The notes under the pieces: generated by a model | The model's database searches: none | What the model was told of the DNA's origin: nothing | What the model saw: only the letters and a program-made list of their open reading frames with translations | Made by a program: the position numbers and the translations under genes | Assembly: GCA_020850535.1 (NCBI GenBank) | Contig: JADZEM010000166.1 | Location: 34,530-98,529 of the forward strand | Reading direction: 5' to 3' | Source: Chloroflexota bacterium | GTDB taxonomy: Bacteria; Chloroflexota; UBA6077; JACCZL01 | DNA length: 64,000 bases | Shown here: piece after piece, positions 1-11,231 of the stretch | Layout: every line of letters starts with the position of its first letter | Position numbering within the stretch: the stretch's first letter is position 1

Positions 1-783
1 CCGCGCGAAGTACTCCAGGTCGCTGCACCCCAGCTCGGCGCGGACGACCGCCAGCTCTTCCTGCTGCTCGGAGGCATGCGTGTGGACCCACGCACCGGAC
101 CTGGCCCGCTCCGCGACGCCCTGCAGCAACTCCGGCGAGCACGAGAGGATGAAGCGCGGGTTGTAGGCATACCGCAGCCTGCCACCAGCCGCGCCGTCCC
201 AGCGGGCACGGAGGGCGTCGCTCTCGGCCAGGGCCGCAGCCGTCGGCTGGCAGAGTCCCGGCGGGACGCCCTCGCCCCGGTCCATCAGCGCCTGCCCGCC
301 GGTGTAGCGGATGCCAGACGCCTCGGCCGCCTCAAACAGGGCGTCCGTGTGGTGAACGGTGCCCATGTCGAGGATCGCCGTCGTGCCGGTCCGCAGCAGC
401 TCGGCGATGCCCAGGCGGGCCGACGCCAACAGGCTGGCATGGTCGTGGGCGGCCTCCAGCGGCCAGATGCGCTCCTTGAGCCACGCCAGCAGCGGGCGCT
501 CCTCGGCCAACCCCCGAAAGAGCGTCTGGCACAGGTGCAGGTGGGCCTGCACCAGCCCGGGCGTCACGAAGCAGCCCGCCGCGTCGACGATCTGCGCGCC
601 CACGGGGGTGGGCGAGCCGGGCGGCAGCAGCGCGGCTATCGCGCCATCCGCGCCGACCAGCACGTCAGCCTGCACGACCTCGCGCGCGGGGTTCATGGTC
701 ACCACCGTGCCGCCGGCGATCACACGCGGCTCGGCGCGGTGCGGTGTCGGCGCGGCGCCCGCACGGGCGGAACGGTCAGTCAT
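1..783 (-). CDS. Amidohydrolase, TrzA/AtzA-type deaminase (3' part beyond window)
   Basis: Partial gene: it starts at an ATG whose complement is at 781-783 and is open to the window edge, so the C-terminal part is missing. The start is preceded by GGGAAGTGAG. The visible 261 residues show the N-terminal beta-sandwich lead-in (VIAGGTVVTMNPAREV) and the metal-binding motif QAHLHLCQTLFRGLAEE, followed by WLKERIWPLE and a second histidine motif HTHASEQQEE. These are hallmarks of the metal-dependent amidohydrolase superfamily, cyclic deaminase branch (5-methylthioadenosine/guanine/chlorotriazine deaminases). The substrate cannot be assigned. A second family member lies at 55193-56569. Divergent from the TPR gene. 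The family call is secure, the substrate is not. Confidence 0.88.
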   Translation of the reverse strand, partial: MTDRSARAGAAPTPHRAEPRVIAGGTVVTMNPAREVVQADVLVGADGAIAALLPPGSPTPVGAQIVDAAGCFVTPGLVQAHLHLCQTLFRGLAEERPLLAWLKERIWPLEAAHDHASLLASARLGIAELLRTGTTAILDMGTVHHTDALFEAAEASGIRYTGGQALMDRGEGVPPGLCQPTAAALAESDALRARWDGAAGGRLRYAYNPRFILSCSPELLQGVAERARSGAWVHTHASEQQEELAVVRAELGCSDLEYFAR

Positions 784-953
784 CGGCTCACTTCCCTGCC
801 ACAACGCCCCTGGACCGTCCCACGGTTGCGGGGCGCATGCTACCCTTCGCACAATCGCGCAGCAGCGCTCGTTGCGCGATCACTCTAGCTGATCACGATC
901 GGGAGCCGTTCGATGACGCCCGTCACACAGGTGCGCTACCCGGGAGACACACC

Positions 954-1472
954 GTGACCGACGAGGCGCGCCGCGCTGAGGCGTTGCGGCTCTGGACCGA
1001 AGGCGGGCGGCTGATTGAGGCGCGACGCTACAACGACGCCATCATCACGCTGACCCGCTCCATCGAGTTGTTCCCAACGGCTGAGGCGTACACCTTCCGA
1101 GGCTGGGCCTTCAGCCACCAGGGGCGCATCGACGAGGCCATTGCCGAGTGCAAGCAGGCCATCGAGGTCGATCCGGCGTTCGGCAACCCGTACAACGACA
1201 TCGGCGCGTACCTGATCCAGCAGCACAAGTACGACGAGGCGATCCCCTGGCTGGAGCGGGCCATCGCGGCGGAGCGCTACGAGGCCCGCGTCTACCCCTG
1301 GGCGAACCTCGGGCGGATCCATGCCACGCGCGGCAACCGCACCGAGGCCATCCGCTGCTTCCGGAAGGCGCTGGAGGAGCAGCCGGGCTACCACCCGGCC
1401 CAGCACATGCTGGAACGGCTGATCGCCGGCACGAACGGCTTCGCGAAGCTGCCCAGCATCCGGGGCCGGTGA
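954..1472 (+). CDS. Tetratricopeptide repeat (TPR) protein
   Basis: A 172-residue protein, probably cytoplasmic because no signal peptide or membrane segment is visible. About four consecutive TPR units span residues 12-148, with typical signatures such as AYTFRGWAFSHQGRIDEAI, PYNDIGAYLIQQHKYDEAI and NLGRIHATRGNRTEAIRCF. TPRs are protein-interaction scaffolds; no partner is suggested by context. The chosen start is GTG at 954, preceded by GGGAG about 8 bases upstream. An upstream in-frame ATG would add low-complexity residues without TPR character. It is transcribed away from the amidohydrolase and followed by a palindromic repeat region. Confidence 0.85.
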   Translation: MTDEARRAEALRLWTEGGRLIEARRYNDAIITLTRSIELFPTAEAYTFRGWAFSHQGRIDEAIAECKQAIEVDPAFGNPYNDIGAYLIQQHKYDEAIPWLERAIAAERYEARVYPWANLGRIHATRGNRTEAIRCFRKALEEQPGYHPAQHMLERLIAGTNGFAKLPSIRGR

Positions 1473-1532
1473 TCGTGGAAGCACGCCGGCTGACGTGCGC
1501 CGCCGCGCTGTAGTAAAGACGCACCCCCCCAT

Positions 1533-1720
1533 GTCATCCTGAGCGCAGCGAAGGACCTCACCCGCTGACGCGAACGTTGACGGTAGGCGGGTGGGGTAGC
1601 GCTGATGGTGAGCAGACGACGGCAAGTTGACGGTCAGCGGGTAACGGGAGCGTTGACGGTCAGCAGACGACGGCAAGTTGACGGTCAGCGGGTGAGGTCC
1701 TTCGCTGCGCTCAGGATGAC
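1533..1720. repeat. Long inverted repeat (family B) with internal tandem units
   Basis: Two 37-base arms at 1533-1569 and 1684-1720 are perfect reverse complements; the outer ends read GTCATCCTGAGCGCAGCGAA and its complement. The 114-base interior contains repeated units related to GTTGACGGTCAGCGG, including two copies of a roughly 32-base unit beginning AGCAGACGACGGCAAG. A second copy with the same arms lies at 4266-4454, on the other side of fhs. It could form a very stable hairpin in either transcript. It fills most of the gap between the TPR gene and the next gene. Confidence 0.9.
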
Positions 1721-1768
1721 AATTGTGATTTGCACGCTTTCACCAACACCCACAGCCCACAATCGTGC

Positions 1769-2242
1769 CTACCGGGTGTACTTCGCTGCCCATGCGCCGC
1801 GCCACGTCGTGGTGCGCTCAGGCGTCACGCGGATGGTGACGCGCGGGAAGTCCAGCGTCTTCGTCATGTACTTCAGGCCGTCGTCGCCGCCCATGTAGCG
1901 CCGCGCCATCCGCTCGGCAATCGGCAGCCACGGGCCGCGCACGCTCGGCCCCTCCACGATCTCCGCCGTCCCCTGCACAACCACCCGCGCATGCGCGCCG
2001 TCCGGATCGTCGATGCACAGGCCGACGCGCGGGTCACGCCGAATGTGCGCGATCCACTCCGCCCGCTCCCGCCCGATGAAGACGTAGCCGTCGCCGTCGT
2101 ACTCGAACCAGAGCGGCGTCACATACGGGTGCCCGTCGTCGGAGAGGGTCGCCAGCCGGCAAATCCAGGCGCCAGACAGGAACTCGGCCAGCTCGTCACC
2201 AGTGAGGCGCGAGCCTTCCGCATTGCCACCACGCTCGGCCAT
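1769..2242 (-). CDS. Pyridoxamine 5'-phosphate oxidase-fold protein
   Basis: A 157-residue protein of the flavin-binding split-barrel (PNPOx-like) family. Evidence is the N-terminal helix LTGDELAEFLSGAW followed by ICRLATLSDDGHPYVTPLWF, the classical first strands of the fold, then DGYVFIGRERAEWIAHIRRD and VGLCIDDPD. The family binds FMN, F420 or haem; the exact cofactor and substrate are unknown here. The start at 2242 is chosen because GGAGGT lies 6-7 bases upstream. The frame stays open further upstream and encodes a PAS-like stretch (see findings), so a longer form is possible. It is divergent from fhs. Confidence 0.82.
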   Translation of the reverse strand: MAERGGNAEGSRLTGDELAEFLSGAWICRLATLSDDGHPYVTPLWFEYDGDGYVFIGRERAEWIAHIRRDPRVGLCIDDPDGAHARVVVQGTAEIVEGPSVRGPWLPIAERMARRYMGGDDGLKYMTKTLDFPRVTIRVTPERTTTWRGAWAAKYTR

Positions 2243-2437
2243 GCGCTGACCTCCGTTTGTGCCCGATTGTAGGCCATCCGCGGCACGAATGACGCCCACG
2301 ACCGCGCCGTACTCGTCCCTGAGGGGCATGGCCCGAAGGATCGGCAGCGTGTCGTCGGCGATGGACGGCGAGGCCGCCCTCGCCTGATGCGCCCCGTTTT
2401 TGACCGCGCTGTCGTTCTCGTATGAAGGAGGCGCGCC

Positions 2438-4222
2438 ATGTCATCCTTCACCTACGTTCAGCCACGGAGCCACACGGTGACACAGGCCCAGACGCCTCGC
2501 ACGGACAGCCTCGCCGCCGCCCACCGTTCCAGCCTGGAGATCGCCCAGGCAACGCCGCTCCAGCCGATTGCCGAGATCGCCGCCCGCCTGGGTGTCCAGG
2601 ACGATGAGCTGATCCCGTACGGTCGGCATGTCGCCAAGCTCGACGCTGCCGCCATCCTCCGGCGGCTGGCGGACCGGCCGAACGGGCGGTACGTGGCCGT
2701 GACGGCAGTCACCCCGACGCCCCTTGGCGAGGGCAAGACGCTGACGACCGTCGGCTTGTCGATGGCGCTCTCGGCACTCGGCAAGCGGACGGTCGGGACG
2801 ATCCGGCAGCCGTCGCTGGGGCCGGTCTTCGGCGTGAAGGGCGGCGCGGCGGGTGGTGGCCACAGCCAGGTGCTGCCGATGGAGTCGCTCAACCTCCATC
2901 TGACGGGCGACAATCACGCCGTGGCGCTGGCGCACAACCTGCTGGCAGCGGCCATCGACGCCCACATCCTGCACGGCAACGCGCTCGGCCTCGATCCGCT
3001 CAGCATCTCGTGGCCGCGCGTGGTCGACGTGAACGACCGCGCCCTGCGCCAGATCGTGGTGGGGCTGGGCGGGCGCGAGAACGGGGTGCCGCGCGAGACT
3101 CGTTTCGACATCGCCGTGGCCTCCGAGGTGATGGCGATCCTCGGCCTCTCGCGTGACCTGCGTGAGCTGCGCCTGCGGCTCGGCGCGATCCAGGTCGGCG
3201 TCTCGCGGGACGGGCAGCCGGTCACCGCCGAGCAGTTGCAGGTGGCCGGCGCGATGGCCGTCCTCCTGAAGGACGCCCTCCAGCCGAACGTGCTCCAGAC
3301 CACCGAGCACACGCCGATGCTGGTGCACACCGGGCCGTTCGCCAACATCGCGCACGGGAATTCAAGCGTGCTGGCCGACCTGCTGGCCCTCAAGCTGGCC
3401 GACTACGTGGTGACGGAGAGCGGCTTCGGCGCGGACATGGGCTTTGAGAAGCTGATGCACCTGAAGGGGCGCGCCTCCGGCGTGCTGCCGGATGTGGCGG
3501 TGGTGGTCTGCACGGTCCGCGCGCTGAAGGTGCATTCGGGCCGGTTCAAGGTCGCGACCGGCAAGCCGCTCGATCCAGGCCTCGAACGGGAAGACCCCCA
3601 GGCCGTCGCTGAGGGCATGGCGAACCTCGACAAGCACATCGAGAACGTGCGGCGCTTCGGGGTGCCGGCGGTGGTGGCCGTCAACCGGTTCACCAGCGAC
3701 TTCCCCTCCGAGATCGAGGCCATCCGCGCGGGGGCTCTGCGTGCGGGGGCGCTCGACGCCCAGGTCAGCGACGTCTGGGCCCAGGGCAGCGCGGGCGGCC
3801 TGGACCTGGCCCGGGCCGTGGCGAAGGTGGCCGACAGCGGACAGTCTGCGCCGCACTTCTTGTACGACCTGGACGCCTCGCCGGAAGAGAAGATTCGGGT
3901 GGTGGCGCGGGAGGTCTACGGCGCCGCGGATGTCGTGTTTCAACCGCGCGCCCGCCGTCAACTGGCCCAGTACGTCGAGCAGGGGCTGGGTGGCCTGCCC
4001 GTCTGCATGGCGAAGACGCCGCTCTCGCTCTCGGACGACGCCGCGAAGAAGGGCCGGCCCACGGGCTTCACCGTGACCATTCGCGAGGTGCGCGCCTACA
4101 CCGGAGCCGGCTTCCTGACCCCGGTCGCCGGCGAGATCATGACGATGCCCGGCTTGCCGACAACGGCAGCGTACCAGCAGATCGACCTGGACGAGAACGG
4201 GGACGTCGTCGGCCTGTTCTAA
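2438..4222 (+). CDS. fhs: Formate--tetrahydrofolate ligase
   Basis: A 594-residue formyltetrahydrofolate synthetase, which joins formate to tetrahydrofolate using ATP and feeds the one-carbon pool. The P-loop TPTPLGEGKT is at residues 92-101, followed by the strongly conserved blocks IRQPSLGPVFGVKGGAAGGG, HLTGDNHAV and FANIAHGNSSVLAD. The usual family length is about 555-560; the extra residues form a roughly 35-residue N-terminal extension (SSFTYVQPRSHTVTQAQTP). The start is supported by GAAGGAGG 7 bases upstream. A palindromic family B repeat lies downstream of fhs and another beyond the divergent PNPOx gene. glyA, its metabolic partner, is 39 kb away in this window. Confidence 0.97.
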   Translation: MSSFTYVQPRSHTVTQAQTPRTDSLAAAHRSSLEIAQATPLQPIAEIAARLGVQDDELIPYGRHVAKLDAAAILRRLADRPNGRYVAVTAVTPTPLGEGKTLTTVGLSMALSALGKRTVGTIRQPSLGPVFGVKGGAAGGGHSQVLPMESLNLHLTGDNHAVALAHNLLAAAIDAHILHGNALGLDPLSISWPRVVDVNDRALRQIVVGLGGRENGVPRETRFDIAVASEVMAILGLSRDLRELRLRLGAIQVGVSRDGQPVTAEQLQVAGAMAVLLKDALQPNVLQTTEHTPMLVHTGPFANIAHGNSSVLADLLALKLADYVVTESGFGADMGFEKLMHLKGRASGVLPDVAVVVCTVRALKVHSGRFKVATGKPLDPGLEREDPQAVAEGMANLDKHIENVRRFGVPAVVAVNRFTSDFPSEIEAIRAGALRAGALDAQVSDVWAQGSAGGLDLARAVAKVADSGQSAPHFLYDLDASPEEKIRVVAREVYGAADVVFQPRARRQLAQYVEQGLGGLPVCMAKTPLSLSDDAAKKGRPTGFTVTIREVRAYTGAGFLTPVAGEIMTMPGLPTTAAYQQIDLDENGDVVGLF

Positions 4223-4265
4223 TCCAGGGTCGCGCCTCGCACTTCAGCGACTGCAAGAAGCATAT

Positions 4266-4454
4266 GATCCTGAGCGCAGCGAAGGACCTCACCCGCTGAC
4301 CGTCAACACTCGCACCACCCGCTGACCGTCATCGTGCGCCCCACCGGCTGACCGTCATCGCGCGCCTCACCCGCTGGCCGTCTGCGTACGTGTCACCCGC
4401 CGACCGTCCACCATCGCGTCAGCGGGTGAGGTCCTTCGCTGCGCTCAGGATGAC
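4266..4454. repeat. Long inverted repeat (family B), second copy
   Basis: Arms at 4266-4300 and 4418-4454 match the arms of the 1533-1720 element; one base differs near the left tip. The interior holds degenerate tandem units of about 24 bases around CACCCGCTGACCGTCATCG. It lies between fhs (plus) and gnd (minus), whose 3' ends converge here, so it may act as a bidirectional terminator. No gene is seen in 4223-4508. Confidence 0.88.
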
Positions 4455-4508
4455 AATTGCTTCTTGCACTGATTCCACGAGGTGACGGCCTGTCCTGACT
4501 CCTGGCTC

Positions 4509-5519
4509 CTACTGTTTCGCCTCGCGGTGCCCGCCGAACTCGTAGCGCATCGCCGAGAGCAGCCGGTCCGCCATCTCTGACTCCCCGCGCGAGCTGAACC
4601 GGGCGAAGAGCGCCGCGCTCAGCACCGGCGCCGGCACCGACTCGTCAATCGCGGCGTCCAGCGTCCAGCGCCCCTCGCCGGAGTCCGAGACGTGCCCGGT
4701 GAAGTTGGAGAGCGACGGGTTGTCGTGGAGGGCGCGCGCCGTCAGATCGAGCAGCCACGACGCGACCACGCTGCCGCGCCGCCAGACCTCGGCAATCGCG
4801 GCCAGGTCGAAGTCGTACTGGTAGACCTCAGGGTTCCGGAGCGGCGTCGTTTCGGCATCCGTCTTGTGCTCGCGCTTGCCGACGTTGGCGTTGTACAGGA
4901 TGTTGAACCCTTCCGCGAACGCCTCCATCAGCCCGTACTCGATGCCGTTGTGCACCATCTTCACGAAGTGCCCTGCGCCGTGCTGGCCGCAGTGCAGGTA
5001 GCCATGCTCGGCGGTGCTGGTTCCGTCCTTGTCGGGCGTGATGCCGGCCGCCTCAACGCCCGGCGAGAGCGCCTCCCAGATCGGCGTGAGGCGCTGGACG
5101 GTCTCGGCCTCCCCGCCGATCATCAGGCAGTACCCACGGTCCAGCCCCCAGATGCCGCCGCTGGTCCCGACATCCAGGTAGTGGATGCCCATCGGCGCGA
5201 GCGACGTGGCGCGACGGATATCGTCGTGGAAGAACGAGTTGCCGCCGTCGATCAGGATATCGCCACGGTCGAGCAAGGGCGTCAGCGCGGCGATAGTCTG
5301 ATCCACGATGGCGGCCGGCAGCATCAGCCAGATGGCGCGTGGCCGGCCGAGCGTGCCGATGAACTCCTCCATCGAACCAGCGCCCGTCGCACCTTCGCCG
5401 CGCAGTTGCTCGACGGCAGCGTAGTTCACGTCGAAGACCACCGGGCTGTGGCCCGCGCGCATCAGGCGGCGCGCGATGTTGGCGCCCATCCGACCGAGTC
5501 CGAGCACGCCGAGCTGCAT
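4509..5519 (-). CDS. gnd: 6-phosphogluconate dehydrogenase, decarboxylating (short type)
   Basis: A 336-residue enzyme converting 6-phosphogluconate to ribulose 5-phosphate plus CO2. The N-terminal Rossmann motif is [17 protein letters not shown]; the substrate-binding block is [11 protein letters not shown] and the catalytic helix is [17 protein letters not shown]. The length fits the short (YqeC/GndA-like, about 300 residues) subgroup rather than the 470-residue dimeric enzyme. The start at 5519 is chosen because GAGGGGGAG precedes it and the fold begins there; a longer frame adds 22 unrelated residues. It converges with fhs. Confidence 0.95.
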   Translation of the reverse strand: MQLGVLGLGRMGANIARRLMRAGHSPVVFDVNYAAVEQLRGEGATGAGSMEEFIGTLGRPRAIWLMLPAAIVDQTIAALTPLLDRGDILIDGGNSFFHDDIRRATSLAPMGIHYLDVGTSGGIWGLDRGYCLMIGGEAETVQRLTPIWEALSPGVEAAGITPDKDGTSTAEHGYLHCGQHGAGHFVKMVHNGIEYGLMEAFAEGFNILYNANVGKREHKTDAETTPLRNPEVYQYDFDLAAIAEVWRRGSVVASWLLDLTARALHDNPSLSNFTGHVSDSGEGRWTLDAAIDESVPAPVLSAALFARFSSRGESEMADRLLSAMRYEFGGHREAKQ

Positions 5520-5611
5520 GGCACTCCCCCTCGCCGTTCCAGGTACGCTCCCGCTCTGTTCCCAGTATCGCAGGGCGGCGGCCATCCCGCACTCGATTCG
5601 GCCAGCCTCGG

Positions 5612-5719
5612 CAGGGCGATTGCACGTTGGGCGGGTCGTGCCGCGTCGTCAGGGCTTGATACCCCCGACTGCGCGTCTCACAACGTTGTGGGAACCTCAA
5701 CGAGCATGCAGTTGCCCTG
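5612..5719. mobile_element. MITE-like element, internal-deletion copy
   Basis: A roughly 108-base remnant of the MITE-like family. The left end reads CAGGGCGATTGCACGTT and the right end GCATGCAGTTGCCCTG, with GTCAGGGCTTGATACCCCC in the middle. Compared with the 230-base copy at 11232-11463 it lacks the central CGTCGCGCAGCGAC-type arms. It occupies the gap between gnd and the groEL terminator; no gene is seen in 5520-5844. Confidence 0.7.
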
Positions 5720-5769
5720 CCCCGTACTCAATACACCACGGCTGATGCTCTCCCTGTACTGGGCGAGAA

Positions 5770-5802
5770 GAGCGGCCCGAGGGAGTCTCCCTCGGGCCGC
5801 TC
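5770..5802 (-). terminator. Hairpin terminator downstream of groEL
   Basis: A near-perfect 16-base inverted repeat (GAGCGGCCCGAGGGAG and its complement) separated by a single base lies 43 bases beyond the groEL stop. There is no clear T-run on the minus strand, so termination may rely on stem strength. It marks the end of the chaperone cluster. Confidence 0.75.
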
Positions 5803-5844
5803 GTGGTTATCTGACTGATTCAGCCTGACCGAGGTCAGACGGGA

Positions 5845-7476
<1,632 letters not shown>

Positions 7477-7497
7477 GTTGCTCCCTTCCTCCGTAGC

Positions 7498-7562
7498 TGT
7501 CAGGTATCAGCGGTCAGCATTCAGCGACGGAACACTTTGCTGACGGCTGAAAGCTGACGCCT
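7498..7562. repeat. Imperfect inverted repeat between groES and groEL
   Basis: GGTATCAGCGGTCAGCATTCAGC and GCTGACGGCTGAAAGCTGACGCC form an imperfect inverted pair built from TCAGC-like units. It sits inside the chaperone transcript and could form an mRNA hairpin. It is of the same general kind as the intergenic hairpins at 7901 and 35986, but not the same sequence. Confidence 0.5.
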
Positions 7563-7575
7563 GTTCGCTCGTTCC

Positions 7576-7872
7576 TTAGCCTTCGATCACCGCGAGCACG
7601 TCGCGCTCGTTCAGGATCAGCAGGTCGTCGTCGTCGTGCTTGAACTCGGTGCCGCTGTACTTGGCGAAGAGGACGGTGTCGCCAACCTTCAGGTCGAGCG
7701 CCACCAGCGACCCGTTGTCCAGGCGGCGGCCCGGGCCAACGGACAGCACCTCGCCCTGCTGCGGCTTCTCGCTCGCCGTGTCGGGGAGGATGATGCCGCC
7801 CTTGGTCTGCTCGTCGCGGCTCTTCGGCTTGACGACCACCCGGTCGCCCAACGGCTTCAGTGACAAGGCCAT
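7576..7872 (-). CDS. groES: 10 kDa co-chaperonin GroES
   Basis: A 98-residue heptameric lid of the GroEL chamber. The conserved start LKPLGDRVVVKP, the mobile loop KSRDEQTKGGIILPDTA and the C-terminal block VLFAKYSGTEFKHD...ILNERDVLAVIEG are all present, at normal family length. The start is preceded by AGAGGAGGG. It is located between dnaK and groEL in the same orientation, with a 95-base hairpin-bearing gap from dnaK. Confidence 0.98.
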   Translation of the reverse strand: MALSLKPLGDRVVVKPKSRDEQTKGGIILPDTASEKPQQGEVLSVGPGRRLDNGSLVALDLKVGDTVLFAKYSGTEFKHDDDDLLILNERDVLAVIEG

Positions 7873-7900
7873 TCCCTGACCCTCCTCTTGACGTAGGTGT

Positions 7901-7950
7901 TGGGTACTGGGTTCTGGGTTTCAGGGGAGCCCCCCAGAACCCAGTACCCA
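7901..7950. repeat. Intergenic hairpin repeat (family D) between dnaK and groES
   Basis: Perfect 18-base arms, TGGGTACTGGGTTCTGGG (7901-7918) and its complement (7933-7950), flank a short loop. A related hairpin is at 35986-36052. Both lie in gaps between co-oriented genes, so they may shape mRNA processing or partial termination. Confidence 0.85.
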
Positions 7951-7967
7951 GTACCCAGAACCAGCAA

Positions 7968-9893
<1,926 letters not shown>

Positions 9894-9982
9894 AGTGGAT
9901 TGTGCCTCCTTGATGTCGTGGGGCCGATGCCTCAGCGCCACGACGAGACGTGCGAACAGTCAGAAAGGGGCGCGGTCCGCGC

Positions 9983-10603
9983 TCACGCGTGCGACGTGCC
10001 CTCGCCGACCGACCGGGAATCGCCCCCGGCCGATGCCGGCGACGTGCTCGACCCCCGCGCGACGACCACCTGGGCCGGGCGCAGGACGCGCTCGTTGAGG
10101 CGGTAGCCGACGCGGTAGACGCTGGCGACCTGCCCCTCGTCGTAGACGGGGTGGGACTCGTAGGCGACGGCCTCGTGAACGTGCGGATCGAAGAGGTCGC
10201 CCTCCGCGCCGATCCGTTCGAGGCCCTGGAGCTGCAGCAAATGCTCGAGCTTCTGGCCGATCAGGGCGACGCCCTTGGGCCAGGACTGCTCCGCCAGCTC
10301 TGCCGGGATGCTTGTGAGCGCCCGCTGGAGATCGTCGATCACGGGCAGAAGCTGCGTGAGCAGGCTGGCGTTGGCGTCCTTGACCTTCTGCTCCAGCTCC
10401 TGGGTCGTGCGGCGCTTGTAGTTGACAAAATCGGCCTGTGAGCGCTGTGCGAGATCCAGGTACGACTCGGCCTTGCGGCGCTGCTCGTCGGCCTCGGCGC
10501 GCGCCTGTTCCAGCTGCGCCTCGACGGTCAACGGCTCGCCGGACGCGCCAGCACCAGCCGCTCCCTGAGGATCTGGACTTCGCTCGTGCTGTGGACCGCT
10601 CAT
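9983..10603 (-). CDS. grpE: Nucleotide exchange factor GrpE
   Basis: A 206-residue protein that releases ADP from DnaK. A long N-terminal coiled coil (AQLEQARAEADEQRRKAESYLDLAQRS) is followed by the family core QADFVNYKRRTTQE, LLPVIDDLQRAL and the C-terminal beta domain with DLFDPHVHEAVA and GYRLNERVLRPAQVVVA. The start at 10603 is supported by AGGAGGTG. It is the first gene of the chaperone cluster, directly downstream of the CIRCE operator. Confidence 0.96.
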   Translation of the reverse strand: MSGPQHERSPDPQGAAGAGASGEPLTVEAQLEQARAEADEQRRKAESYLDLAQRSQADFVNYKRRTTQELEQKVKDANASLLTQLLPVIDDLQRALTSIPAELAEQSWPKGVALIGQKLEHLLQLQGLERIGAEGDLFDPHVHEAVAYESHPVYDEGQVASVYRVGYRLNERVLRPAQVVVARGSSTSPASAGGDSRSVGEGTSHA

Positions 10604-10717
10604 CGGCACCTCCTGGTCCCGAACAGAGGCGCGCGGTGGCCGACAGAGCCCACCACACACCAGAAATGTCTAGTGGAGTTGTATCGGCCGGCTCGTAAGA
10701 GGCCCGTATGACGAGTG

Positions 10718-10744
10718 TTAGCAATCTATTAGATCGAGTGCTAA
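10718..10744. promoter_or_regulatory. CIRCE element (HrcA operator)
   Basis: TTAGCAATC, nine bases, then GAGTGCTAA. The consensus is TTAGCACTC-N9-GAGTGCTAA, so only one base deviates in the left arm and none in the right. It lies 114 bases upstream of grpE and should repress the whole grpE-dnaK-groES-groEL cluster when bound by HrcA. No hrcA gene is in the window. Confidence 0.95.
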
Positions 10745-10860
10745 CGCCGAGGACCGTCGAGCGCCCCTGTTTGACCTTGAGGTGTCAGGCGCGGGGCCGA
10801 TGATGGTGCGCTACAGCAGCCGGATCGGTCCTGGATACTGAGCCGGGCGTGCGTCGGCGG

Positions 10861-11003
10861 TCAGTTGTAGCGTGACGCCCTCAGCGTGACGCCCTCGCTG
10901 ATGGCCTGCGCCAGCAGCAAGCGGTCAAATGGGTCTTTGTGAAGAGGCGGCAGGAGGGCGATGGTGGCAGCATGCTTCCCGGTGATGGCGAACTCGGTGT
11001 AGC
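10861..11003 (-). pseudogene. VapC-like PIN-domain remnant (C-terminal end)
   Basis: Reading the minus strand from 11003 down to the TGA at 10861 gives a 47-codon tail containing YTEFAITGKHAATIALLPP and HKDPFDRLLLAQAISEGVTL. This is the characteristic C-terminal part of VapC-type PIN-domain toxins (ITGxHA...LPPLHxDPFDRLLxAQA). The N-terminal two thirds with the catalytic acidic residues are absent: the reading ends exactly where a MITE-like element begins at 11004. A tandem 14-base duplication (AGCGTGACGCCCTC twice) lies near the 3' end. No antitoxin is seen nearby. It is a broken gene. Confidence 0.75.
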
Positions 11004-11221
11004 CAGGGCGATTGCATGTTCATTGGTGTCCCCGAAGCATCATGGAACGGGCGGTCGGGGACTGAAGTCCCCGCCTACAGTCACACCGTCGCTGCGCGAC
11101 GGACGCCGGGCACGGACAGGGACTGGTGAGACTACAGCGTCGCGCAGCGACTGCAGGATGGTAGGCGGGGCTTTCAAGCCCCGACGCGGCGGCACGACGA
11201 CATCAACATACGATTGCACTG
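11004..11221. mobile_element. MITE-like element, full-length copy 1
   Basis: Begins CAGGGCGATTGCATGTTC and ends with a degenerate complement near CGATTGCACTG. Nested inverted segments inside are GGGACTGAAGTCCC with its relatives, and CGTCGCTGCGCGACG facing GCGTCGCGCAGCGAC. The flanks GTAGC (10999-11003) and GTAGC (11222-11226) are a possible 5-base target duplication. It abuts the vapC-like remnant. There is no coding capacity or transposase. Confidence 0.75.
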
Positions 11222-11231
11222 GTAGCAGCAT

